Assembly: GCA_002363865.1 (NCBI GenBank)
Contig: DEWY01000013.1
Coordinates: 386,428-450,427 of the forward strand
Source: Caulobacteraceae bacterium UBA3198
GTDB taxonomy: Bacteria; Pseudomonadota; Alphaproteobacteria; Caulobacterales; Caulobacteraceae
Direction: 5' to 3'
DNA: 64,000 nucleotides
The translations under genes and the position numbers were made by a program. Shown here one piece after another: positions 16,644 to 23,697 of the stretch. The stretch's first letter is position 1; each line of letters begins with the position of its first letter. A model generated the notes under the pieces. The model did not search any database, was not told where the DNA came from, and saw only the letters and a program-made list of their open reading frames with translations.

Positions 16644-17206
16644 CTGCCCCGCGGTTCCAGGTAGTCGCGGCACCGATTGGTGAAGCGCGAAATCAACGGA
16701 TGTGGAGCCGGCGGCAAGGGGCCCAGAGTTTGAGCGCCGTAGCTGAGGCTGATCTGGCGGCCGACAGTGATTTGGGCCAGCAGATCGCGGAAGGCCGGAC
16801 CTTCAGCGGTGACGCCTGGGGTCTCGGCAGTGGTAATGACGGGCAGGCCAACCACCACCTCGCCGGCGCCGATCCGCAGGAGATCTCCGCCGGCGTCCGA
16901 GATGAACAGGGGGCTTTCCACCGTCAGCACCGCGCCGAGGGCGCAGGTCATGGTCAGCACCAGGGTCGGCGGGGTCGTGCCCACATGGTTCAGGGTCAGG
17001 CTGACGCTGTTGGCGTCGCCGCGCGTGGACCAGGCCGGAGTCAGGTCGTTCATGATGTTGGTGGCCAGCGGCTCCGCAGCGCCGACGGTCACCTCGCGCC
17101 CGGAGGCCGGCCTAAGACCCTGGTAGTCGGAATTGTCATCGCCGCAGGCGGCCAGGGCCAGCAGAAGAAGGATCGCGCCCATGAGCTTGGGATGAGACAG
17201 CCGCAT
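16640..17206 (-). CDS. Predicted lipoprotein of unknown function
   Basis: The 188 residues start MRLSHPKLMGAILLLLALAAC, a lipoprotein signal with lipobox LAAC (Cys21). The mature part is beta-rich, with alternating hydrophobic stretches such as SVSLTLNHVGTTPPTLVLTM. There is one internal Cys pair candidate (TMTCALGA and NRCRDYL). It is probably an outer-membrane or periplasmic lipoprotein. No family is recognised. It is transcribed in the same direction as map, downstream of it by about 80 bp, and could be in its transcript. The C-terminus overlaps the convergent acetyltransferase gene. Confidence 0.75.
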   Translation of the reverse strand: MRLSHPKLMGAILLLLALAACGDDNSDYQGLRPASGREVTVGAAEPLATNIMNDLTPAWSTRGDANSVSLTLNHVGTTPPTLVLTMTCALGAVLTVESPLFISDAGGDLLRIGAGEVVVGLPVITTAETPGVTAEGPAFRDLLAQITVGRQISLSYGAQTLGPLPPAPHPLISRFTNRCRDYLEPRGS

Positions 17207-17287
17207 CAGCTCGTGATCCTCGGGGTCAAACGCAGGGCTCGGGAGATCGCCCGATGATCAATCCCCCGAACCTGATCAGCTTGCGCC

Positions 17288-18112
17288 TCAGGCCGTCTCG
17301 ATCGGGGGCTGGAAGAGGCCGGCGGGGGAGGCGGTGAAGATCTCCGCCCCGTCCTCGGTGACGCCGATGGAATGCTCGCACTGGGCTGAGAGGGACTTGT
17401 CGCGGGTCACCGCCGTCCAGCCGTCGGCCAGCACCTTCACCGAGGGTTTGCCCAGGTTCACCATGGGCTCGATGGTGAAGAACATGCCGGCCTTCAGCAC
17501 CTCGCCCTGACCGGGCTGGCCGAAGTGCAGGATATTGGGGGCGTCGTGGAACACCTTGCCCAGGCCATGGCCGCAGAAGTCGCGGACCACAGAGCAGCGC
17601 ATGGACTCCACATAGGACTGGATGGCGTGGCCGATGTCGCCGGTGGTGGCGCCCGGCTTCACCGCGGCGATGCCGCGGGCGATGGACTCATAGGTCACCT
17701 CCACCAGCCGCTTGGAGCGGGCCGAGACGGGGCCGACCCCATACATGCGGCTGTGGTCGCCGTGCCAGCCGTCGACAATGCAGGTCACATCGATATTGGC
17801 GATGTCGCCTTCACGCAGAACCCGCTCGCCGGGAATGCCGTGGCAGACCACGTGATTGACCGAGATGCAGACCGTCTTGGAATAGCCGCGATAGAACAGG
17901 CAGGCGGGCAGGGCGCCGTGGTCGAGGATGAACTCCCGGGCCATGCGGTCGAGATCGTCGGTGACGACGCCGGGGACCACATGCGGGGTCAGCATGTCCA
18001 GGCATTCGGCCGCCAGGCGGCCGGCCTTGCGCATGCCCTCAAAGCCCTCAGGCCCGTGGGTGCGGATCTGGCCGTCGCGATACTCGGCTTCGAGGACGTC
18101 GGTGGTGCTCAT
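17288..18112 (-). CDS. map: Type I methionine aminopeptidase
   Basis: Map removes the initiator methionine from nascent proteins. The 274-residue protein has the pita-bread fold metal ligands: Asp in NIDVTCIVDGWHGD (first two aspartates), His in HGLGKVFHDAPN, Glu in FTIEPMVNLG, and Glu in QCEHSIGV. The N-terminal Gly/Arg-rich extension is short. In many alphaproteobacteria map lies next to sfsA and near cinA and radC. Here sfsA lies about 19 kb away and no radC is seen beside map, so the neighbourhood looks rearranged. The 268 bp upstream carry no gene. Confidence 0.97.
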   Translation of the reverse strand: MSTTDVLEAEYRDGQIRTHGPEGFEGMRKAGRLAAECLDMLTPHVVPGVVTDDLDRMAREFILDHGALPACLFYRGYSKTVCISVNHVVCHGIPGERVLREGDIANIDVTCIVDGWHGDHSRMYGVGPVSARSKRLVEVTYESIARGIAAVKPGATTGDIGHAIQSYVESMRCSVVRDFCGHGLGKVFHDAPNILHFGQPGQGEVLKAGMFFTIEPMVNLGKPSVKVLADGWTAVTRDKSLSAQCEHSIGVTEDGAEIFTASPAGLFQPPIETA

Positions 18113-18380
18113 GGCGGTGCGAAACTCCCGGTCCGTCTGCGGTCGGTCGGCGCCTCAAGGGCCGGCGCAGGCGAAACGTCTGAAAGACGGCTATGTCGCA
18201 ATCCTAGCACAGAAGTTCAACGGCCGCTCGCGATGGGGCCGCTGAGAGCGCCTCGGCGGCAGCGCCTCCGCCCGCCTTGAGGCCTGGAAAGCTTCGCCCT
18301 TAGCGAGAACGTCATCGGGAAAAGAACGTCCTTGGCTTAAGCTCTGCTGTCCGGCGTCCAGGGGGTTCAGAGCGTCCGCC

Positions 18381-19547
18381 ATGTCCCATGATGATCATGC
18401 CTCGCTTGCGGGCGGGGCCCACCCTGCTGCATTCGCAGCGCAACCGGCCCCGCCGCCGGGCGCTGCAGACATTCCCAATCGCATGGCGCCTCCGCCCACT
18501 CCGGCCGCGCGCGCCGAGCCCACGGGCGCCCGAGACGGCATCCTGCGGCCCATCCAGGAAAGCGACTATTTCACCCTGGATCCCGAGGCGATTGCGGTCA
18601 TTTCGGCCAATATCGACCAGTATTTCAATCAGGCGCTCGACATCTTTCCCTTCTGGGAAACCGAGAACAAGCCCGACCGCTTCCACGTCCTGTTCACCCG
18701 TCAGATCGAGGAGCGGTTTCCGATCGACGCCGATATTCGCGGGCGGGTTCACGGCTATGGCCGTCGCGTCTTCGGCGCCCTGTGCGTCCATGTGGGGATC
18801 AAGAGACTGACCCAGGCCCTGGCCCTTGCGGGCTTCGCTGTCATGGCGGTGCTGGGGCCGACCGTTTTCGCCAGGTGGGTGGGCGACCAGGTCCAGGGGT
18901 TAGGCCTGGCGGTTCTGGGCATGCTGGCCACGCTCGGCGTGTTCTATGCCGTGTCGGCCATATTGTTCATCCAGTACCGGTTTCGGCTGGAGAACGACTC
19001 CTACGAGCTCTCCCGGGAGATCGTCCAACGGACGCGCGAGCTGCAGAACCTGTTCACCAACGCCCGGGCCATGGCCGATCAGGCCGAGACCCAGTTTCAG
19101 ATGGATGGCAAGGGCTGGGGCCAGCGCGCCCTGTTCCTCACGCGTCTGGTCATGTGGATCGGGGCGCGCATGGAGTATCTGGAAAAGTACGCCCAGATGG
19201 AGCTTTGGCGGGTCCGGCGCGAGCGTTACTGGATGCGCTGGGTTGGTCGGCTCAGTACGCCCCTCGTAGTGCTCGTCTGGCTCGTCATCTTCGCATTTTG
19301 GCCGGCGCCCGAGGCCAACGCCGTCGGCTTCCGCGTGCTGCAAGGGGCGGCGTTGATCATGGCCATCCTCGTGTCTTGGCTGTCCTATGCCCGGTGGCAG
19401 ACGCCGACCGAGGCGGTGAAGGACAAGCTCGGCCTGGACGGCTGGGTCCGCTTCGCCTCGCTGGACGTCGACAACACGATCGGCGATCAGGTGCGACGCG
19501 ATAAGGAACGGCTGGTTGAGTACAGGGCCCTGACCCGGGGTCGCTGA
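18381..19547 (+). CDS. Hypothetical inner-membrane protein with four predicted membrane segments
   Basis: The 388 residues begin with a Pro/Ala-rich cytoplasmic tail of about 50 residues. A soluble region (YFTLDPEAIAVISANIDQYFN) follows, then two paired membrane regions near residues 140-190 and 295-335. Between the pairs lies a charged, helix-forming linker (SYELSREIVQRTRELQNLFTN, MDGKGWGQRALFLTRL) that may be a coiled coil. No catalytic motif or named family is recognised. It may be an accessory gene at the left edge of the lasso region. The end lies 4 bp from the convergent gene. Confidence 0.68.
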   Translation: MSHDDHASLAGGAHPAAFAAQPAPPPGAADIPNRMAPPPTPAARAEPTGARDGILRPIQESDYFTLDPEAIAVISANIDQYFNQALDIFPFWETENKPDRFHVLFTRQIEERFPIDADIRGRVHGYGRRVFGALCVHVGIKRLTQALALAGFAVMAVLGPTVFARWVGDQVQGLGLAVLGMLATLGVFYAVSAILFIQYRFRLENDSYELSREIVQRTRELQNLFTNARAMADQAETQFQMDGKGWGQRALFLTRLVMWIGARMEYLEKYAQMELWRVRRERYWMRWVGRLSTPLVVLVWLVIFAFWPAPEANAVGFRVLQGAALIMAILVSWLSYARWQTPTEAVKDKLGLDGWVRFASLDVDNTIGDQVRRDKERLVEYRALTRGR

Positions 19548-19551
19548 GGAC

Positions 19552-20280
19552 TCACTCGACCGTGAGGCCGTCAGCCTCCATGAACCCGTCGCCGCCGAGC
19601 ACGCCAGTCACCGTGGCCTGGGCGGTGAAACTGCCGCCGGTGTTGTCCTGGACAACAAAGACAACCTTGCCGGCGGGCGCGTCAGCCGAGGGCTTGGCGC
19701 GGGTGAAGCCGCCGTCCTGCCCGTCGACGGCTGGCCGGGTGTAGTTGACGAAACCCTCGGCGTCGGGGGCAGGAATGTCGCTGAGCGGTCGGCAGCCAAA
19801 GGCTTGGATCTTGTCGGCGGCCGGATCCACCGCCCAGGCGGTTTTCGCCAGGCAGGCTGGGTCGAGAACGACGGCCGAGGCCATGGCGTCAGGCGCGGGG
19901 GCGGCGTCGGAGGTCGCGGCTAAGGCCATAACCACGCTGTAGGCGGGTCTGGGGCTCCGTCCGGTCTGGCTTACAGAAACTGAAAGGTTCTGGCCTGCCC
20001 GGTCGTAGCCGGCAGCTGTCTCACCAGGACCATCGGCGTCGGCCGACAGGTTTCGGGTCCAGCCTTCACCGGTCAGGGCCTGATCAAGCTTGGCTGCGAC
20101 CTGCACGAAGCTCGCCCCCATTTCGGCTCCACCGTTCAAGCTAACCGAGCAGCCTGTTGTGCCGGTCGAGGCTGGCCCTGTCGCGACCACGCCGGCTGCC
20201 CCCAGGGTTTGCTGGGCGAGCGCCTGGATCGGCGCGCAAGGCTGGGCCCCAAGGCTTGCAGCGGCCAGAAGAGCGAGCAT
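19552..20280 (-). CDS. Secreted hypothetical protein, Ala/Gly-rich
   Basis: The 242 residues begin MLALLAAASLGAQPC, a short secretion signal. The mature chain has several Cys (PCAPIQ, TTGCSVS, PACLAK, FGCRPLSD) that could form disulfides in the periplasm. Alternating polar and hydrophobic beta-type sequence follows, ending FMEADGLTVE. No family or motif is recognised. It shares strand and position with the next secreted gene upstream, 45 bp away, so the two may be co-transcribed. The function is unknown, and the predicted export is the only supported property. Confidence 0.65.
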   Translation of the reverse strand: MLALLAAASLGAQPCAPIQALAQQTLGAAGVVATGPASTGTTGCSVSLNGGAEMGASFVQVAAKLDQALTGEGWTRNLSADADGPGETAAGYDRAGQNLSVSVSQTGRSPRPAYSVVMALAATSDAAPAPDAMASAVVLDPACLAKTAWAVDPAADKIQAFGCRPLSDIPAPDAEGFVNYTRPAVDGQDGGFTRAKPSADAPAGKVVFVVQDNTGGSFTAQATVTGVLGGDGFMEADGLTVE

Positions 20281-20325
20281 TCGACGTCCTCAGACGGCTT
20301 GGAGGGGATGAGGGGCAGGCGGCGA

Positions 20326-20727
20326 CTATTTGCAGAACTTCGCTTTGAACGCGATCGGCGCGCCCTCAGGGGGGATGGGATTCATCCCGGCTGGCGTGGG
20401 ATCTTGGACGTTTGGTATGACGTCCCCGTCGCCGCCATAGACGGTGTAGTTGGCATGGGCATAGGTGTCGGCCGCACAGGCGATGGTCATCTCGACGGTG
20501 TAGTAGCTCATCTTTTTCCCGTTGGAGATCGGAACGGGACTGGCGAAGCTCACCTTCTCCAGGAAGCTGACCTGGCCATCTGTGTGGCGGACAGTGAGCG
20601 GGTTGTAGCTGACAGTCATGCCGTCGCTGGAGCCGAGTTCTTCCCAGAGGTAGCTAGACTGAGCGCTGGCGAGTCCAGAACTCGCAACGGTGGCGATGGC
20701 GATAAGCGCTGCGGCAGCGGGTCTCAT
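20326..20727 (-). CDS. Small secreted protein, resembles surface-adhesin E family
   Basis: ATG 20727 has TTGGAGGATC upstream and a clear Sec signal (MRPAAAALIAIATVASSGLASAQ). A frame continuing to 20802 lacks this. The mature part is about 110 residues: YLWEELGSSDGMTVSYN, a strand pattern with MTIACAADTYAHANYTVYGGDGDVI, and a final Cys before the C-terminal Lys. Pattern and length are like Adhesin_E/CNP1-type small secreted proteins, with W at the start and a Cys pair. That family match is tentative. It is probably an envelope-associated protein. Confidence 0.6.
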   Translation of the reverse strand: MRPAAAALIAIATVASSGLASAQSSYLWEELGSSDGMTVSYNPLTVRHTDGQVSFLEKVSFASPVPISNGKKMSYYTVEMTIACAADTYAHANYTVYGGDGDVIPNVQDPTPAGMNPIPPEGAPIAFKAKFCK

Positions 20728-21226
20728 GACGATCCTCCAAAGCGACAACCTGTTGTCTTTGTGACCAGATCTTTGGCCAAGGCACGCGCCGCTGTGGGTC
20801 ACTCCATGGTAGAGCTTGCATGCAAAATCTCAGCTGTCTAGCAACCTGAGCGAGGCTTGGCCGACGCCTTATCGGCTGGGTGTTGGCTATGGCGTGTGAG
20901 CTGACAGGCTCGCTTTGCCGCCAGCTTTTCGAGTCTCGGGTGGCCGCGGCGAGATTCTGTGGACCAAGGTTGATGCTCAGGCCGCACCCTTGATTGCGCA
21001 CCTGGCCGCGGGGTCCCAAGGCGGATGGACCAGAGGAGCTTGAGCCGAGGCGTTTTTCGGCTGCAGGCGACGGGGGCCAAGACCCCCTGACCGCCGTCTT
21101 CATCGCGCGGGCGCAGCCAGGGCCCGTCCGGGTCGTTCGATGGTGAGCCCACCCGTCGACCATGCGCCGGGCTGGCCTCCAGGCGCCATTGGCCGTCGTT
21201 CGTAGTGCAGGCGGGCATCAGTAAGT
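20728..21226. other. Intergenic region without a supported gene
   Basis: About 500 bp separate the secreted-protein gene and the regulator gene. Open frames on the - strand (to about 126 codons) lack a ribosome site and show no domain. Their composition is that of GC-rich chance frames. No tRNA-like fold or repeat was noticed. The region could hold the promoter of the small secreted gene near 20728-20800. Confidence 0.5.
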
Positions 21227-21877
21227 TTACCGAGGTCGCGGCGCCAGCAGCCCTAACTCTATGGCCCGGGAAATCGCCTGCACGCGGGTTCTGACCTCCA
21301 GCCTGGCGCAGGCTTCCTTGATGTGACTGTCGACGGTGCGATGTGAGATCCCCAGGATGACGCCGATGTCATTGGAGCTCTTGCCCGCCTGAGCCCAGCG
21401 CAGGCATTCCAGCTGACGGTGGGTCAAGGGGCTAAGCGGATCGCCGGTTTCGTCGGCTCGTTCCCGTGAACGGGCGAAGGCGTCATCTTTCAGCAGGATG
21501 CTGGCGCGATCAAAGGCGCCGATGACAGCCGCTGCGGTCAGACTGCTGAGCTCTGGCCCGAGGCTCTGATAGAGGTCTTCAACTGCGCCCATGGCGATCT
21601 GTGCGGCCTTGTTGTCGGCGCAGGCGAGCGCCAGGGCGGGATCTGCGCCACCGGCGCACAGGAGAAGGGCCATCCCGTCGCAGTCGGCCGCATCGGCGAA
21701 CGCGAGCAGTCGGGCGGGCGAAGCGCCGCTGAGGTCGGCTTCAAAGTTGAGATAGGTGCGAAGGGGCAGACCCATGGACGTCGCCGCGTCCGCCGCCCGA
21801 AGGCCTCGCCTTTGCCTGATCAACCGAAGGACCTGAGCAAGGGTCAGGTCGTCATGTGGGGCTTCAGGCTCCGCCAT
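21227..21877 (-). CDS. XRE N-terminal / LuxR C-terminal dual-HTH transcription regulator
   Basis: ATG 21877 starts MAEPEAPHDDLTLAQVLRLI; a GTG-type start six codons earlier is less likely. Residues about 15-65 look like an XRE helix-turn-helix (QVLRLIRQRRGLRAADAATS, LPLRTYLNFEADLSGAS). A helical linker follows. Residues about 150-216 are a LuxR-type HTH with TPLTHRQLECLRWAQAGKSSNDIGVILGISHRTVDSHIKEA. No receiver or autoinducer domain is present. It is divergent from the GntR gene of the lasso cluster. It may control one or both units, but that is inference. Confidence 0.83.
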   Translation of the reverse strand: MAEPEAPHDDLTLAQVLRLIRQRRGLRAADAATSMGLPLRTYLNFEADLSGASPARLLAFADAADCDGMALLLCAGGADPALALACADNKAAQIAMGAVEDLYQSLGPELSSLTAAAVIGAFDRASILLKDDAFARSRERADETGDPLSPLTHRQLECLRWAQAGKSSNDIGVILGISHRTVDSHIKEACARLEVRTRVQAISRAIELGLLAPRPR

Positions 21878-22011
21878 GGGGCTTCCAAAACACAACTCAT
21901 GGTCACAATGCGGGCTCGCAGGCCGACGGGTTCAACTATTCCGAGTCTGTGCGCGCTTGTACAGGGCGCGCCAGGATCTCGCATTTTCATTGCTATATTT
22001 CTCGCAAGTAC

Positions 22012-22026
22012 GCCAGATATTGGCGG
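22012..22026 (+). promoter_or_regulatory. Candidate operator upstream of the GntR gene
   Basis: CGCCAGATATTGGCG is an inverted repeat with 5-bp arms (CGCCA/TGGCG) around GATAT. A related sequence, CCAATATAGTTGG (22789-22801), lies between the GntR stop and the lasso precursor. Both sit where a local regulator would bind. Which of the two regulators uses them cannot be told. Confidence 0.35.
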
Positions 22027-22128
22027 TATGTCGCCGATGGCTGGTCAAAGATCATTGCCTGGCTGGGCTTACCCCCAGAAGGTCTGTGGCCCACCCGCCC
22101 CTTTCGAACACAACCCTGGGGCGGGGTC

Positions 22129-22797
22129 ATGATCAACCAGCGTGGACGGGCGATGCGACTGCGCGACCCCTATGGCGAGGCGGTGAACGCAATTCGAACC
22201 CAGTTGCGTTCGGGCGCCCTGGTCATGGGGGAGCAGCTCACCGCAGCAGAGATTTCGCGGGCGCTCAATCTCAGCCAGACGCCGGTGCGGGAGGCGTTCG
22301 CCCGGCTGGCAGGGGAAGGTCTCATCGAGGAACGACGCGGATCGGGTTTCTTCGCCTGGCGCCTCGATGCGGTGGATCTCATTGAACTCTACGATCTGCA
22401 GGCGGCCTATCTTCGTGCGGCGTTGGAGCCGCAGTTTGTCAGCGGGGATGGGCGCTGGGCGGCCGCCACCGAGCTGGTGGCGGCGAGGGCTGAACATGAG
22501 CCACAGACGGCGGTCGAGGTGGTCTTCCACCATCTGGCGCAGGAGGGCCGTAATCTTGCGTTGCAGCGGGCCCATCGCCTGCTCTCTGACAGGTTGGCCG
22601 CACCTCGGCGAGCCGAGGCGGAGGTGCTTCCCCTCCCACAGGTGGCCGAGGAATGGCGCGTCCTCAGTGCTCTGCTGTCGCAGGGCGGTCTCAGAGACCT
22701 GCTGGCGTGGATTGACGCCTATCACGCCGTGCGACGGGACGCGGCGGGGGCCGTTGTCGCGGCGATGCGCAGTCGCGCTCAAGCCCAGCCAATATAG
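22129..22797 (+). CDS. GntR-family regulator upstream of the lasso operon
   Basis: ATG 22129 begins MINQRGRAMRLRDPYGEAVN, with GGGGCGGGG upstream. The frame open upstream to 21856 is not family-like. The N-terminal wHTH is FadR/VanR-type: LTAAEISRALNLSQTPVREAFARLAGEGLIEERRGSGFFAWRL. The C-terminal part is helical and contains a histidine in FHHLAQEG, weakly like an FCD effector domain. It is 222 residues long. It lies 99 bp before the precursor gene in the same direction and so is a likely local regulator of the lasso operon. No effector is known. Confidence 0.88.
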   Translation: MINQRGRAMRLRDPYGEAVNAIRTQLRSGALVMGEQLTAAEISRALNLSQTPVREAFARLAGEGLIEERRGSGFFAWRLDAVDLIELYDLQAAYLRAALEPQFVSGDGRWAAATELVAARAEHEPQTAVEVVFHHLAQEGRNLALQRAHRLLSDRLAAPRRAEAEVLPLPQVAEEWRVLSALLSQGGLRDLLAWIDAYHAVRRDAAGAVVAAMRSRAQAQPI

Positions 22798-22895
22798 TTG
22801 GGCCGCGCCAGGGATATGGTTTGAATGACGCAACCGGCCGGCGCTCCCGTGGGTCTTGCCGCACTTCCGCGGCGAAACCTGAAGGGAGACACATC

Positions 22896-23000
22896 ATGAC
22901 CCCGACCAAATTCCGGGTGATCAGCCTGGGGGACGCGCGCGTCCTCACCCGCGGCTCGATCGGCGAGAATGTCGAGCTTGATGCTCGGCCGCAGCCCTAA
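22896..23000 (+). CDS. Lasso peptide precursor (34 aa, predicted 15-residue core)
   Basis: ATG 22896 has GAAGGGAG 6 bases upstream. The short reading frame encodes MTPTKFRVISLGDARVLTR followed by GSIGENVELDARPQP. The leader ends with Thr at position -2, the residue required for B-protein cleavage. The core would begin Gly1. Glu8 is correctly placed for a Gly1-Glu8 isopeptide, giving an 8-residue ring and a 7-residue tail. The leader's LGDAR and hydrophobic segment fit B1-type recognition. The 15-residue core is at the short end for lasso peptides. The identification rests on motif plus adjacent B and C genes. The two acidic residues E5 and D10 are not at usual ring positions. Confidence 0.85.
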   Translation: MTPTKFRVISLGDARVLTRGSIGENVELDARPQP

Positions 23001-23007
23001 GGGGCCA

Positions 23008-23036
23008 GGGACGGCGTCGTCTGACGGCGCCGTCCC
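23008..23036 (+). promoter_or_regulatory. Intercistronic hairpin between lasso precursor and B gene
   Basis: GGGACGGCG (23008-23016) pairs perfectly over 9 bp with CGCCGTCCC (23028-23036). CGTC/GACG can add inner pairs. No T-run follows. It lies 8 bp after the precursor stop and 11 bp before the B start. It could limit read-through or stabilise the short precursor mRNA, giving more substrate than enzyme. Confidence 0.6.
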
Positions 23037-23046
23037 GTCTCGCACG

Positions 23047-23697
23047 ATGTCCTACAGTCTGTCTCATCACGTGCATGCGGCCTTGCGGGGCGAGGACCTC
23101 GTCGTGCTTGACGCCGCAGCGGGGCGCTATGCCTGCGTACCCGCCGTCGGCGACAGCCTGCGCCTTGCCGACGGTAGCCGCGCTCTTGAAATCCTGGATG
23201 ACGACTTGGCCGCAGCGCTCATGGACGCGGGCTTTGTGCGTCTGTTTGAAGGTCCTTCTCTCGCCGAGGATCTGCCCGGTCCCGTTGAGCGCGAAGCTCG
23301 GCGCCATCCTCACGGCGCCCGCCCAGATGTCCGGCTCATCGCTGAGGCCGTGAAGGTCGGGGCCAGCCAATTCCATGGTCGCACCTTCAGCCAGCTGACC
23401 ACAGCGGCGGCTGGCCGGAACGGCCGCGCCGGTGCGAGGGGTGTTGACCTTGCGCTGGCGGCAGACCTGGCCGCTGCATTCTACCAAGCCCTGCCATGGA
23501 TCCCGTTTCAGGGCGACTGCCTCTACAGGTCCTTTGTGTTGCAGGCCCTCCTGGCGCAGCGAGATCTCTCGGCGACCTGGGTCTTTGGGGTGCAGACGTG
23601 GCCGTTCGAGGCCCATTGCTGGCTGCAGGTTGAGGACATGGTGCTCGATGACACCTGCGACCATGTCCGCGGCTTTACCCCCATCCTGGCGGTCTAG
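23047..23697 (+). CDS. Lasso peptide leader-recognising protease (fused B1-B2 protein)
   Basis: The 216-residue protein binds and cuts the leader of the lasso precursor so that the core's N-terminal amine is free for ring closure. Residues 1-75 are PqqD-like and act as the leader-binding B1 part. The C-terminal half is the transglutaminase-like B2 cysteine protease, with Cys158 in FQGDCLYRS, His190 in PFEAHCWLQ and Asp201 in MVLDDTCDH as candidate triad. Fusion of B1 and B2 is typical of proteobacterial lasso clusters. ATG 23047 is chosen by start of the PqqD-like sequence. The stop directly abuts the cyclase ATG. Confidence 0.92.
   Translation: MSYSLSHHVHAALRGEDLVVLDAAAGRYACVPAVGDSLRLADGSRALEILDDDLAAALMDAGFVRLFEGPSLAEDLPGPVEREARRHPHGARPDVRLIAEAVKVGASQFHGRTFSQLTTAAAGRNGRAGARGVDLALAADLAAAFYQALPWIPFQGDCLYRSFVLQALLAQRDLSATWVFGVQTWPFEAHCWLQVEDMVLDDTCDHVRGFTPILAV

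Noticed and set aside
20838..21218. 126-codon - strand frame in the gap after the small secreted gene
   Set aside because: No ribosome site, no domain and two other frames equally open; composition is that of chance frames.
22825..22899. 24-codon frame overlapping the lasso precursor start (ATGA)
   Set aside because: No ribosome site at useful distance and no lasso or leader features; probably a chance frame.
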